Source of the DNA: Flavobacterium sp. Sd200
GTDB taxonomy: Bacteria; Bacteroidota; Bacteroidia; Flavobacteriales; Flavobacteriaceae
Length of the DNA stretch: 64,000 nt
Assembly (NCBI RefSeq): GCF_009826935.1
Contig: NZ_WUMN01000007.1
Coordinates: forward strand, 1-64,000
Direction of reading: 5' to 3'
Shown here: piece by piece, positions 24,104 to 33,577 of the stretch
How the letters are laid out: every line of letters begins with the position of its first letter
Numbering within the stretch: the stretch's first letter is position 1
Notes under the pieces: model-generated
The model's input: the letters and a program-made list of their open reading frames with translations, nothing else
What the model was told of the DNA's origin: nothing
Databases searched by the model: none
Translations under genes and position numbers: made by a program

Positions 24104-25603
24104 ATGAAAGAAAAACTCAATATAAAACGGTGGTCGCTGCGGGTAAGGATATTTTTATCTATGATATTCATCACCCTTATTGCATCGTTGCTTATTGCGG
24201 TGGTTTCTATTTACCAGTTTAAAAAAGAAGCCAAAGAATACCACCAGGACAGGCTGGAGCGTAAGGAAAATTCGGTTAAAGAGCACATTAACTACATTCT
24301 TGCCACAACCACTTATCCGTTGAGTACAGAAAATTTGCCGCTTATTTTCCGCGAGCGCATCCATGAGCTGGCAAATATTCACGGTACCGAGATCAACATT
24401 TACGATCTTAATGGGCAACTCCTAAAAACCTCTAAGGCAGCATTCTCTGTAGACACTGTAAGCCAGGTAATACCCAACAACATTCTGCGCGTTATCCGTG
24501 CAACTGCCGAGAAACGCTATGTAGACCTGAAATCAGAGAACGGCATAAAATACCGTTCGGCATACAGTTATATAAAAGACACACGGTTTAAGCCGCTGGG
24601 CATACTCAACCTGCCTTATATAGAAGACGATGGTTATTATGAGCGCGAAATAAACAATTTCCTGATGCGCTTTATGCAGGTATATTCGTTCATGCTTGCC
24701 GTTTCGGTTATCATCGCCTATTTCCTTTCCAGTTATATTACTAAGTCTATCAAAGAAGTTTCCGACCGTATTAAGGAAACCCGTCTTAATGAAATGAACG
24801 AAAAGATAGACCTGGGCGACTCGCCACAGGAAATAAGTCTGCTGGTGCATGCCTATAACGACATGGTGGAAGACCTCGACGAAAGCGCGGCACTGCTTGC
24901 CCAAAAAGAACGCGAAGAGGCTTGGCGCGAAATGGCCAAGCAGGTGGCTCACGAAATCAAAAATCCGCTTACACCCATGCGCTTAACGGTGCAAAGTTTT
25001 CAGCGAAAATTTGATCCCGACGACCCGAACATCCGCCAAAAGCTCAACGAATATTCCGATACGCTTATACAGCAAATTGATACTATGACGTCGGTGGCAT
25101 CGGCATTCAGCAGTTTTGCATCTATGCCTGCCCAGCAAAATGAGACCCTTAATGTGGTTAAAATCGTACAGTTGGCATTGGAAATATTTAATGAGGGATA
25201 CATTTCATTCCATTCGGAAGAGGCGCGTATTATTGTCAGAATGGACCGCACACAGCTTATACGCATCATTACCAATCTTGTTAAAAATGCTATTCAGGCC
25301 ATAGACGAGTATGAGCCTAACCCACAGGTAGATGTGCGTATTTTCAGGGATGGTGACAAGGTTAAAATTACGGTTAAGGACAACGGTAAAGGCATTAGTG
25401 CCGAAAATAAAAGCCGTATTTTTGAACCTAAGTTTACCACAAAATCCAGCGGTATGGGTCTTGGACTTGGCATTATAAAAAACATTGTAGAAAACTATCA
25501 CGGCACTATAACATTTACCAGCGAGCCGGGCTGGGGCACGGTGTTTTTAGTAACCCTTCCGGTTACTTTTTCTCCAACCGATAATGAAACAACAAACCAC
25601 TAA
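24104..25603 (+). CDS. Membrane sensor histidine kinase (NtrY-like)
   Basis: 499 residues. TM1 (about 14-35), a periplasmic sensor region (about 36-190), TM2 (about 192-212), a HAMP linker with SSYITKSIKEVSDRI, then a HisKA domain with the phosphoacceptor His283 in AHEIKNPLTPMRL and an HATPase domain (N box LVKNAIQAI, G boxes DNGKGIS and GMGLGLGI). The AHEIKNPLTPM form is characteristic of NtrY-type kinases. No response regulator lies next to it. It follows a secreted protein by two bases. Confidence 0.93.
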   Translation: MKEKLNIKRWSLRVRIFLSMIFITLIASLLIAVVSIYQFKKEAKEYHQDRLERKENSVKEHINYILATTTYPLSTENLPLIFRERIHELANIHGTEINIYDLNGQLLKTSKAAFSVDTVSQVIPNNILRVIRATAEKRYVDLKSENGIKYRSAYSYIKDTRFKPLGILNLPYIEDDGYYEREINNFLMRFMQVYSFMLAVSVIIAYFLSSYITKSIKEVSDRIKETRLNEMNEKIDLGDSPQEISLLVHAYNDMVEDLDESAALLAQKEREEAWREMAKQVAHEIKNPLTPMRLTVQSFQRKFDPDDPNIRQKLNEYSDTLIQQIDTMTSVASAFSSFASMPAQQNETLNVVKIVQLALEIFNEGYISFHSEEARIIVRMDRTQLIRIITNLVKNAIQAIDEYEPNPQVDVRIFRDGDKVKITVKDNGKGISAENKSRIFEPKFTTKSSGMGLGLGIIKNIVENYHGTITFTSEPGWGTVFLVTLPVTFSPTDNETTNH

Positions 25604-25614
25604 ATACAACAACT

Positions 25615-26391
25615 ATGGCATTTGAAAATATTTTATCTGAAACTAACGAGGGTATTGGTATCATAACCATTAACCGCCCTGCCAAACTTAATGCGCTTAA
25701 CCGTGCTACTATTTTAGAGCTGAGCGAGGCATTTACAGCTCTTGATAAAGACGAGCATACAAAAGTTATTATTGTTACCGGAACGGGCGAAAAGGCATTT
25801 GTGGCCGGAGCAGATATAGCAGAGTTTAGCGAATTCAGTGAGGAAGAAGGAGAACAGCTTGCAGCCATCGGTCAGCAACTATTGTTCGACCTTGTAGAGA
25901 ACCTTGGCACTCCGGTTATTGCTGCGGTAAATGGTTTTGCACTGGGCGGAGGCTTAGAGTTGGCTATGGCAGCGCATTTCCGTGTAGCATCAGAGAATGC
26001 TAAAATGGGTCTTCCAGAGGTGTCGCTTGGCGTAATCCCGGGCTATGGCGGCACGCAACGCCTGCCTCAACTTGTGGGCAAAGGCAGGGCAATGGAAATG
26101 ATAATGACAGCAGGTATGGTTACCGCACAGGAAGCGTTAACTTTTGGACTTGTTAATCACGTAGTGCCGCAACCGGAGCTTATTGATTTTTGTAAAGGCA
26201 TTGCTGCCAGGATCATGAAGAATTCTCCTGTAGCAATAAGCAAGGCCATTAAAGCTATCAATGCAAGTTATACTAAAGATGGTTATGAAGTAGAAATAAA
26301 AAGTTTTGGTGAAGCTTTTGGAACCGAAGATTTTAAGGAAGGTACTACCGCATTTTTAGAGAAAAGAAAAGCGGCTTTTCCGGGAAAATAA
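25615..26391 (+). CDS. Enoyl-CoA hydratase/isomerase family protein
   Basis: 258 residues, the crotonase size. It should hydrate 2-enoyl-CoA in beta-oxidation or amino-acid breakdown. The oxyanion-hole strands AFVAGADIAEF and NGFALGGGLELAMA and the catalytic glutamates within GGGLELA and GLPEVSLGVIPGYGGTQRL are all present. It starts 12 bases after the kinase gene and ends at a terminator, so it may share that transcript. The exact substrate is not determinable. Confidence 0.93.
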   Translation: MAFENILSETNEGIGIITINRPAKLNALNRATILELSEAFTALDKDEHTKVIIVTGTGEKAFVAGADIAEFSEFSEEEGEQLAAIGQQLLFDLVENLGTPVIAAVNGFALGGGLELAMAAHFRVASENAKMGLPEVSLGVIPGYGGTQRLPQLVGKGRAMEMIMTAGMVTAQEALTFGLVNHVVPQPELIDFCKGIAARIMKNSPVAISKAIKAINASYTKDGYEVEIKSFGEAFGTEDFKEGTTAFLEKRKAAFPGK

Positions 26392-26411
26392 AATAGATCA
26401 TTATTTTTTGT

Positions 26412-26436
26412 AAAGGAGCTTTTAGCTCCTTTTTTT
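26412..26436 (+). terminator. Intrinsic terminator after the enoyl-CoA hydratase gene
   Basis: AAAGGAGC / GCTCCTTT stem with a TTTTA loop and a run of seven T residues, 20 bases after the stop. Confidence 0.9.
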
Positions 26437-26460
26437 GTTAAAACTTCTAAGTCAATACTA

Positions 26461-26468
26461 TAAATTTG
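26461..26468 (+). promoter_or_regulatory. -7 element for the gene at 26497
   Basis: TAAATTTG matches TAnnTTTG exactly, 28 bases before the ATG. A TTG occurs 23 bases upstream, longer than the usual spacing. Confidence 0.45.
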
Positions 26469-26496
26469 CAGCATCAAAATAGTATATCAAAAGTTT

Positions 26497-28041
26497 ATGA
26501 AACATGTTTTAATAGCATATATACTGCTTTTATTTACAGCAGCCAATGCGCAAAATACCCCTAAGATTACAAAGAGCAGTGTATTTAAAGATAAATATAA
26601 TGAGTCCTATATTGTACATGTAAAAGAAGACGGCACTGGCGGCCTGTATATGCTGCGTATGTTTAAAAAAGGTGTTTTATCGGCCGGTTCCGGTTACTAT
26701 TTGGAGCATTATGATAAAAATATGAATCTTATTAAAGATGCGGAATATGCACCGGAATATAATACACATGAAAAATATAAAACGCTGGTGGGAGTTTTTG
26801 CGGTTGGTAATAGTTTACATTTAATAGATGTTCAGTATAATATAAAAGAAAAAGCATATATCTGTAATGTACATTCGGCAGATATTAATACCATGCAGTT
26901 TACCCACAAAGAGCTTTTAAGGTTTAACAGGGAGGAGGCAGATAAACTGGGTACATTAAAACTTAGCGACCTGTTTTACAATTCGGCTTCAGTACTTGAT
27001 GATAGTGCTACGGTGGCCTTTATAACAGATGATAATAACAGTGCTTTTGCTATAGCCTTTAATTTAAAGTCGGACAAAGCTAAAATATTAAAACTTTATT
27101 CTTTTGACAGCAGCCTTACTAAAAAAATAGAACACACTTATAAGAGAGAAGTAAAAAGCAAAGATTACAGGTTTAAGAATATAGATGTGGCAAACGGGGG
27201 GAGTTCTATCTATCTTTTAGGGGCTGCACATCGCGAAGAAGATAAGCGTAAAACATTTATATATGAAATAACACATATTGGTATTGATAACCACGAAACA
27301 ACAGGTAATTTTACAAGCCCCAACCCTTTTAGCGAAACGTTAAAAATGTTTATGCTGAACGATAAACTGGTTTGTGCTGGATTCTATTCTGAGCCCGAAA
27401 GCAAATGGTATAATGGAGTTAGCTATTTTGAAATAGATCCAAAAACTTTAAGCATGAGCAATGCAGTACACACACCATTTTCTGAAAAAATGCTTGCAGA
27501 TAAAAACAAAAAGCGTTGGTGGGAAGCAAAATTGTATAAGCCGCTGCTGTTTAAAAATATTATTGTTACCCCAAATAATGATATTATTATAAATGCCGAA
27601 GAATATTATAGCGCTAATGTAAATAATCAGGAAACCTATAATTATGACGATATTATAACTGCCCGTATAACCAGTACCGGTGAGGCATTATGGATTACTG
27701 ACATCAGGAAAAGCCAATATACATTTACTCCTTCCGATGTTTCTTTTTTATCTTACACTCCGGTTTTTAAAAATGACATTGCCTATTATTTTATTAATAC
27801 ATCTGAAAATGTAAAAACAACGGATGAAGGAGCGGTAGAATTTAAGCAATCGGGTAAAAACAAATCAGACCTTACCGTAGTCACAATTGATGCAAAAGGT
27901 GATATGAAGTATGAAAAGCTATTAGATAATGAAAGTAATGCAGTACCATTTATGACTGCGAGAGGTGCCGTCACATCAGATGGTATTTATTTTTTAGGCC
28001 GAAAAGGAGGGGATAAACAATTGCTCAAAATAGGACTATAA
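26497..28041 (+). CDS. Secreted hypothetical protein, beta-propeller-like composition
   Basis: 514 residues with a signal peptide (about 1-18, ending ANAQ). The mature part is a long series of short strands with many Tyr, Asn and Lys, with phrases such as GGSSIYLLGAAHRE and KLVCAGFYSE that recur like propeller blades. No T9SS sorting domain and no lipobox. I do not recognise the family; proteins of this look occur widely in Flavobacteriaceae without assigned function. Codon use is more AT-rich than the heme genes. Confidence 0.75.
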   Translation: MKHVLIAYILLLFTAANAQNTPKITKSSVFKDKYNESYIVHVKEDGTGGLYMLRMFKKGVLSAGSGYYLEHYDKNMNLIKDAEYAPEYNTHEKYKTLVGVFAVGNSLHLIDVQYNIKEKAYICNVHSADINTMQFTHKELLRFNREEADKLGTLKLSDLFYNSASVLDDSATVAFITDDNNSAFAIAFNLKSDKAKILKLYSFDSSLTKKIEHTYKREVKSKDYRFKNIDVANGGSSIYLLGAAHREEDKRKTFIYEITHIGIDNHETTGNFTSPNPFSETLKMFMLNDKLVCAGFYSEPESKWYNGVSYFEIDPKTLSMSNAVHTPFSEKMLADKNKKRWWEAKLYKPLLFKNIIVTPNNDIIINAEEYYSANVNNQETYNYDDIITARITSTGEALWITDIRKSQYTFTPSDVSFLSYTPVFKNDIAYYFINTSENVKTTDEGAVEFKQSGKNKSDLTVVTIDAKGDMKYEKLLDNESNAVPFMTARGAVTSDGIYFLGRKGGDKQLLKIGL

Positions 28042-28091
28042 ATATCCGGTAAACCAGAAATAATTAGGCATGCGTATAAAGTGGTTGGATA

Positions 28092-28472
28092 TTAATCGGC
28101 AGGTTGTAATGCAACATTTACAGTTTGTGTAATAACGTGGCATTCGTCTTCAGTTACGTTCACTGGCTGAGATGCATACGGCTGATATCCTGCGCCTGTA
28201 ACGGTAATGGTGTAGGTACCTGTACGTTCATCGACACCACGAAATTCTCCCATTTCAGGCAGGTAGTCTAACTCCTCAATGTAGCTGCCGTCTGTAGCCG
28301 TTACGGTCAATCCCGGTCCAATTGCCGCCTGAGTGGCAGCATTTACAACCACAACTTTAAGCGCGGGTACTACTATATCGGTACAAGGCTGGGTGTTTAT
28401 ATTGTCGTCATCGTCATCGCATGCAAACACACCCAACACTAAAAAAGCTAAAAGTGGAAAGAAATTTTTCAT
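28092..28472 (-). CDS. Small lipoprotein with carboxypeptidase-regulatory-like domain
   Basis: 126 residues from the ATG at 28472, which gives a proper lipoprotein signal (MKNFFPLLAFLVLGVFAC) followed by five Asp residues. An in-frame ATG at 28496 adds eight residues and is less likely. The acidic stretch after Cys is of the type that exports lipoproteins to the cell surface in Bacteroidota. The rest resembles a transthyretin-like regulatory fold (VVNAATQAAIGPGLTVTATD, then GTYTITVTGAGYQP). Single gene, function unknown. Confidence 0.75.
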   Translation of the reverse strand: MKNFFPLLAFLVLGVFACDDDDDNINTQPCTDIVVPALKVVVVNAATQAAIGPGLTVTATDGSYIEELDYLPEMGEFRGVDERTGTYTITVTGAGYQPYASQPVNVTEDECHVITQTVNVALQPAD

Positions 28473-28570
28473 AGCAATTCTTTTTATAGTTAGCAATTAC
28501 AAGTTACGCCTGTTTTATCTTTATAAAATGCTAACCAACTGTTATAGTTAGGTTAATGCATTCAGCGCAC

Positions 28571-28601
28571 AAAAAAACCGCTCCTGTACAAGGACGGTTT
28601 T
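28571..28601 (-). terminator. Terminator hairpin read on the minus strand
   Basis: The minus strand reads AAAACCGTCCT-TGTAC-AGGAGCGGTTTTTTT: a stem with a single bulge and a T run. It would end transcripts from the MATE gene at 28831 after they cross the MITE-like element. Confidence 0.75.
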
Positions 28602-28635
28602 GTGTTATTTCATATGAATATATTTCAGTGTAAAA

Positions 28636-28781
28636 TTTTTCTCGCAAAGGCGCAGAGACGCAAAGCAGTTTCCTTGATTAGCAATTTTATTAAGCGATGT
28701 AAGTAGCTAAGCTAAGCGACTTACGTCGCTTATTAGTCTGTTTCATTTTAACTTTGCGTCTCTGCGCCTTTGCGAGAAAAA
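28636..28781. repeat. MITE-like nested inverted repeat (family D)
   Basis: Outer arms are perfect 30-base inverted repeats: 28636-28665 and 28752-28781 (core CGCAAAGGCGCAGAGACGC). The 86-base interior has a second inverted repeat, AAGCGATGTAAGT with ACTTACGTCGCTT, differing at one base. The total of 146 bases has no ORF. Diverged relatives lie at 14767-14879 and 55201-55483. Confidence 0.9.
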
Positions 28782-28830
28782 CAATAGCTAACAATTTAAA
28801 ACTTAATAAAGATTGGTATAAGGCTGGGGT

Positions 28831-30255
28831 TTATACTGCTACTTTTTTCCATCTGCCACGTTTAAACAGTATGGCACTGGCAATAGCCATGGCAGTCTCG
28901 GCAATGGGTATCGCCATAAATACACCTATTGGTCCAAGGTTAAATTGTTTGGCAAGTAAATAAGCAAGGGGTATTTGAAACAGCCAAAAACCAAACAAAT
29001 TTACTATGGTTGGGGTTTTGGTATCTCCGGCTCCGTTAAAGGCATTTATAAGCACCATACCAATGCCATAAAATATATAGCCTGCACTTAGAATACGAAT
29101 AGCTTTTACTGCAATGTCGTGTACATGGGCGTTGTTTGTAAAAAACCACATGAGTGGGTCGGCTGCCAAGAGGCATACCACCATTATAAAACCCATATAA
29201 CTAATATTGAATTTAGCCGTAACCAACACACTGCGCTCAGCGCGTTGTTCCTGTTTTGCACCAAGATTTTGTCCAACCAGTGTTGCGGCAGCATTGCTCA
29301 GCCCCCAGGCGGGCAGCATAAAAAACATCATGATGCGCAGTGCGCTCTGGTATCCGGCAGAACCTTCATCGCCACCTGTGGTTGCTACCAGTTCGGCTAA
29401 AAATATCCAGCTGCAGGAGGCTATTACAAACTGCAATACGCCCGGTGCGGCTATTTTTACCAAGGCTTTTATCTGTTCCCAGTCGGGTATAAAATAAGAG
29501 GCGGCAACTTTTAGCATTCCTTTGCCGTTAAACAGGTTGTACATTTGATACATCACACCAATGCCGCGGCCAATAGTGGTTGCAATGGCTGCACCGGTTA
29601 ACCCGAATGCAGGCACAGGACCCCAGCCATAAATGAGCAACGGGCACAGCAGGCAGTTGCAAATATTGGCTATCCAGAGGCTTTTCATGGCAATGGCAGC
29701 GTTGCCCGCCCCACGGAATATACCGTTAAATAAGAACAGCAGTATAATTACAAAGCTTCCGCCAAGGGTAATGCGGATAAAAGGAGTTCCATATTGTGCC
29801 GATTCTAAAGATGAGCCCATGAGTACCAAAATATCGGTGGCATAAATAAAGCCGAGAGCAGCTAAAACAATGTTAACGGCAAGTGCTACAATAATGGCCT
29901 GCATGCCTGCCTTTGCTGCAGCCACGGGGTCTTTTTCGCCCACGCGCCGTGCCACCATAGCTGTTGCCGCCATGCTCATGCCTATGGCAATAGAATATAA
30001 AACAGTAAGTACCGATTCTGTTAACCCCACAGTTTGTACGGCAAAGCTGCTGTTTTCCAAGTGCCCTACAAAGTACAGGTCTACCAGAGCAAAGACCGAT
30101 TCCATCATCATTTCAAGCATCATTGGTATCGCCAAAAGCAGTACCGCACGGCGAATGCTGCCTGTGGTAAAATCCATTTCTTCTCCGCTTAGCGATTGTT
30201 TAAGCAGGCTGAAAAAGCGTGAAAAAGTGCCTTGTTTTTGTTGGTGTTGAGGCAT
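28831..30255 (-). CDS. MATE family efflux transporter
   Basis: 474 residues with about 12 hydrophobic segments. The N-terminal domain has TGSIRRAVLLLAIPMMLEMM and LVDLYFVGHL, the second MATE repeat starts near residue 260. It differs clearly from the exporter in the heme cluster and fits the larger NorM-like branch that exports drugs or metabolites by cation antiport. An ATG-initiated single gene with a promoter-like AT-rich gap upstream; the substrate is unknown. Confidence 0.93.
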   Translation of the reverse strand: MPQHQQKQGTFSRFFSLLKQSLSGEEMDFTTGSIRRAVLLLAIPMMLEMMMESVFALVDLYFVGHLENSSFAVQTVGLTESVLTVLYSIAIGMSMAATAMVARRVGEKDPVAAAKAGMQAIIVALAVNIVLAALGFIYATDILVLMGSSLESAQYGTPFIRITLGGSFVIILLFLFNGIFRGAGNAAIAMKSLWIANICNCLLCPLLIYGWGPVPAFGLTGAAIATTIGRGIGVMYQMYNLFNGKGMLKVAASYFIPDWEQIKALVKIAAPGVLQFVIASCSWIFLAELVATTGGDEGSAGYQSALRIMMFFMLPAWGLSNAAATLVGQNLGAKQEQRAERSVLVTAKFNISYMGFIMVVCLLAADPLMWFFTNNAHVHDIAVKAIRILSAGYIFYGIGMVLINAFNGAGDTKTPTIVNLFGFWLFQIPLAYLLAKQFNLGPIGVFMAIPIAETAMAIASAILFKRGRWKKVAV

Positions 30256-30339
30256 AATTAGCTGTAATTACTATAAATAGAAATTAAAAAATGTGAGCCG
30301 TAAATATAATAGAAAATAAATGATATAAAGGTTAAGTTA

Positions 30340-31548
30340 CTATTCTTCCAGCAGTTCACTGTTAACCCTTGTAGAGGCTATCCATGAAGCAAAAATGCCC
30401 AGTACAAATATGGTTGCCAGTACTATTATTACATTTTGAATGGTAAACGTGGTAGGGTAGGCCATAGTGGGGGTAATCATGAACAGGCTATACTGCTGCT
30501 GCAATATGATGAGTATGGTAGAAACCAATAACCCTAAAAATGTGCCTATTGCAGTAATGAACATTCCCTGATAAAAGAATATCCTGCGCAGTGTGCTTAC
30601 TTCAGCACCAAGGCTGTGCAGTGTTTTAATGTTTTCGCGTTTGTCTAATATCAGCATTATCAAGGCTCCGGCAAGGCAAAACAGGGTTAGCACCACTACC
30701 AGCGAACTGAACAGGTAAGTAACCAAATTCTCGGCATTCAGCATCTTGTAGAGCGAGTCGTTAAGCTGTGCGCGGTTTTTAATATCTATGCTGTTATTAA
30801 ATATTGCGTTTAGCTTTTGCCTTACTATGTCTTCGTTAGCACCGGGTTTCAGCTTAATTTCGAGTGCAGTATATTGGTTGGGTTTGTATTCCAGCAGGTT
30901 TTGCGCAAGGTCGAGGCTGCAAAACACATATTTATTATCTACATCGTCGCTAACAGAATATACACCTGTAACAATAAGCTGTTCTTTATTAAAGCCATCT
31001 TCAGGGCGGTCTATGGTGCCTGCCCCAGCTTTTGGTACATATACTTCGAGTGCACGCTGGGTATTAAAAAGACTCAGAGAAAGCCGCGTAAAAATGCCTG
31101 CCCCTACAATAGCCTGCCCGGTGTGCATTTGTAGCCATTGACCAACGATCAGCACCTCTTTTTTATTCATTCCGTTAACGGTAGTGTAGAGGGTGTCTAC
31201 GCCCTTAAGATAGGCTACCTGTTCTTTTTCGTCAAAATAAAAAAGTACGCGTTCTTCGGCCACGCCGCTGTAGGCGGCAATATCGCCCATGGCCTTAAGA
31301 TCTTTCTCCTGTTGTGGCGATACAACAAACGATTTACCTTTTAAGGGTGCAATCTTAATGTCGGGGTCGGTGGCGTTGGCAAACGAAAGGCTGAAATCGC
31401 GCAGGCCGCTGAATCCGGACATAAGAATGAACAAAGCAGCGGTGCTTACAAAAATGCCAAGGGCGGCAATGCGCGTAATAATGTTTACGGCAGTGCTCTT
31501 GCTCCTGCTAATGGTATAGCGGCGTGCTATGTATAAAGAAAAACTCAC
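30340..31548 (-). CDS. ABC transporter permease, LolC/LolE (FtsX) type
   Basis: 402 residues. It has the LolC/E layout: TM1 near 20-45, a large periplasmic MacB-type domain (about 50-260), then three TM segments (about 275-395) forming the FtsX core. SLYIARRYTISRSKSTAVNII is the typical start in Bacteroidota. LolCDE extracts lipoproteins from the inner membrane. No ATPase gene is adjacent, so the partner is elsewhere. It follows rbfA by nine bases on the same strand, a common Bacteroidota arrangement. Confidence 0.88.
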   Translation of the reverse strand: MSFSLYIARRYTISRSKSTAVNIITRIAALGIFVSTAALFILMSGFSGLRDFSLSFANATDPDIKIAPLKGKSFVVSPQQEKDLKAMGDIAAYSGVAEERVLFYFDEKEQVAYLKGVDTLYTTVNGMNKKEVLIVGQWLQMHTGQAIVGAGIFTRLSLSLFNTQRALEVYVPKAGAGTIDRPEDGFNKEQLIVTGVYSVSDDVDNKYVFCSLDLAQNLLEYKPNQYTALEIKLKPGANEDIVRQKLNAIFNNSIDIKNRAQLNDSLYKMLNAENLVTYLFSSLVVVLTLFCLAGALIMLILDKRENIKTLHSLGAEVSTLRRIFFYQGMFITAIGTFLGLLVSTILIILQQQYSLFMITPTMAYPTTFTIQNVIIVLATIFVLGIFASWIASTRVNSELLEE

Positions 31549-31557
31549 GTAAAGCGG

Positions 31558-31950
31558 TTACATTTTTTTGCGTCTGTCCAGCAGTTCGGGGTTTGTAATT
31601 GGGTTGTTTTCACCGCTAAGCTCGCGGTCTATAACTTCCATTCTGTCCAGCGTATCGTCTATATAAAACACAAGATTAGGCACTTTGCGCAGTTGCAGCC
31701 TTACACGTTGCGAAAGGTCGTGCTTAATGAGCGGGGCATTGCTTTTTACGGCATTAAGTATTTCGCCACCCCTGTCAGACGGAAACACGCTCAAATATAC
31801 CTTAGCAATAGAAAGGTCAGTGGTTACCACAACTTTAGATACAGATAGTACAAGGTTGGTAATATTATTTTTACGTATTTCGCCCTGTAGTATATCTACA
31901 AGGTCTTTTTGCAGCAATGCGCCTATTTTTTTTTGCCTGTTTGTTTCCAT
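31558..31950 (-). CDS. rbfA: Ribosome-binding factor A
   Basis: 130 residues. RbfA binds the 30S subunit and helps 16S rRNA maturation, notably in the cold. The KH-like fold is recognised from RQKKIGALLQKDLVDILQ at the start, the VTTDLSIAKVYLSVFP strand and the basic helix LRKVPNLVFYIDDTLDR. It is upstream of the LolC/E-like permease with a nine-base gap. Confidence 0.94.
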   Translation of the reverse strand: METNRQKKIGALLQKDLVDILQGEIRKNNITNLVLSVSKVVVTTDLSIAKVYLSVFPSDRGGEILNAVKSNAPLIKHDLSQRVRLQLRKVPNLVFYIDDTLDRMEVIDRELSGENNPITNPELLDRRKKM

Positions 31951-32078
31951 GCTGCAAAAATACTTAAAAATTTAATGGTGTGGGATTTAAAGTTACGCAT
32001 TAGCAGGCAGAAGGCAGCATGCCATAAAGTTATATATTTGTTAATGGTTCTTAGGGTTATATAAAAATACCGTTCACT

Positions 32079-32474
32079 ATGGGGATAATAGTATTCTTCT
32101 TTCTTTTAATTGCTATTGCAGTAGTTGTTTCCGCAATGGCTCTGTTGTTTAACAGCATCCGGAAAAGTGAGCTTGGAATAAAGGGAATAATGGCGGGAGC
32201 CTTATTACCAGCAGCTATTTACATAATGATATTTATTGACTATAAATTTAGCTGCAGCGTTTATGCTTTAGGCAGCTACTTTGTATTTCCTTTTTATATG
32301 GTGTTATTGTCCTTTACAGTCGGTCTTATAGCAAGGGCAATTAAAAAGAATATCTTTAAATCCGTTTCTAATATTCTTTTGGTAAGTGTAATTTTTTCGG
32401 CTTTATTCATCACATTATTAAATAAATATACTTTTGGCATAGCAGATTATTTGCAAATTCCTAAATACTATTAA
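32079..32474 (+). CDS. Small membrane protein
   Basis: 131 residues with four hydrophobic segments (about 3-25, 40-58, 68-88, 98-117) and a short tail. No recognised motif and no visible RBS of strength. It stands alone between rbfA and the NmrA-like gene. Real expression is likely but unproven. Confidence 0.65.
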   Translation: MGIIVFFFLLIAIAVVVSAMALLFNSIRKSELGIKGIMAGALLPAAIYIMIFIDYKFSCSVYALGSYFVFPFYMVLLSFTVGLIARAIKKNIFKSVSNILLVSVIFSALFITLLNKYTFGIADYLQIPKYY

Positions 32475-32527
32475 TCCTGTTTGCTTTTTTAGTAGTATAT
32501 TTAGTATGCAATTAACAAGCAAACATT

Positions 32528-33412
32528 ATGAGTGACAAACCAAAAATACTGATTACCGGAGCCACCGGGCAGGTAGGCTCTACCGTACTGAATTTTTTAA
32601 GCGGATATAAAGATATAGAACTTGTTGCGGCTGCGCGTAACAATAAAAAAAGGCAGCCTTTTCAGGCAAAAGGCATACGATCTGTACTACTCGACTTTGA
32701 CAACGAAAGCACTTACGAAGAAGCATTTAAAGATATAGACCGCCTTTTTCTTGTAACAGGATATACGGTTAATATGCTAAGGCAAAGCAAAGCCATTATA
32801 GACCACGCCAAACAGGCCGGTGTAAAACACATTGTGCACCTGGGTGCCTGCGGACGCGATAACACTACCGTAGACCACTGGGCATGGCATCAGCTGGTAG
32901 AGCGTTATATAGAGTGGAGCGGTTTCTCGTTTACGCACCTGCGCCCTGAAACGTTTATGCAAAACCTGCTGAGTTATGACGGTACATCTATAATAAAACA
33001 CGGCATTATTCAGCACTATGTAAAAGATGCGCGTAAAAGCTGGGTAGATGTTAACGATGTGGCGGCTGTTGCTGCACAGGCTCTTTTAAAGCCCGAAATT
33101 CATAATGGTAAAACGTACCGTTTGGGCTATGATGCAAAATCGTATTATGACATTGCCGATATGCTAACAGAGGCCGTAGGGCAAAAGTTTAAGTATGTGC
33201 CGCATCCGCCGGAAGAATTCTTAAAAATTATGAAAGCCAAAAAGGCCGATATGGCTTATATGGATTGCGTGTACAGACATTACATTCGCTATGCCGAGGG
33301 TACCATTCCGGGAGCAGATGATGTATTTGATAACTTTAGGGAAATTACGGGCTATGAGCCTACCCGATGGTCCGATTTTATAGAGCGACACAAAGAACAG
33401 TTTAAGTATTAA
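32528..33412 (+). CDS. NmrA-family NAD(P)-binding oxidoreductase
   Basis: 294 residues. A Rossmann fold with the dinucleotide motif ITGATGQVGSTVL at residues 9-21 and the atypical-SDR/NmrA features: no YxxxK pair in the usual place, WAWHQLVERYIEWSG followed by FTHLRPETFMQNLL. Related proteins are quinone/azo reductases or redox-sensing regulators. Single gene ending at a strong terminator. Confidence 0.87.
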   Translation: MSDKPKILITGATGQVGSTVLNFLSGYKDIELVAAARNNKKRQPFQAKGIRSVLLDFDNESTYEEAFKDIDRLFLVTGYTVNMLRQSKAIIDHAKQAGVKHIVHLGACGRDNTTVDHWAWHQLVERYIEWSGFSFTHLRPETFMQNLLSYDGTSIIKHGIIQHYVKDARKSWVDVNDVAAVAAQALLKPEIHNGKTYRLGYDAKSYYDIADMLTEAVGQKFKYVPHPPEEFLKIMKAKKADMAYMDCVYRHYIRYAEGTIPGADDVFDNFREITGYEPTRWSDFIERHKEQFKY

Positions 33413-33431
33413 GCCTGTTTTTTCTCATACT

Positions 33432-33473
33432 AATAGCCTCCTGCATACAATAAGCAGGAGGCTATTTGTTTTT
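33432..33473 (+). terminator. Intrinsic terminator after the NmrA-like gene
   Basis: A 13-bp stem (AATAGCCTCCTGC / GCAGGAGGCTATT), nine-base loop and TGTTTTT. It isolates the riboswitch unit from upstream transcription. Confidence 0.92.
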
Positions 33474-33562
33474 ACAAATGTTGCGATTTGTGTATTAATT
33501 GATGCTTAAATTAAGTTAAGAATCAAAAATAATCAGACAGACCCGTGTATCATTAAATTTTT

Positions 33563-33570
33563 TATATTTG
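33563..33570 (+). promoter_or_regulatory. -7 element of the riboswitch transcript
   Basis: TATATTTG, a perfect TAnnTTTG, ends about eight bases before the start of the aptamer, the right place for the transcription start. No -33 TTG is evident. Confidence 0.55.
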
Positions 33571-33577
33571 CTGCTCA

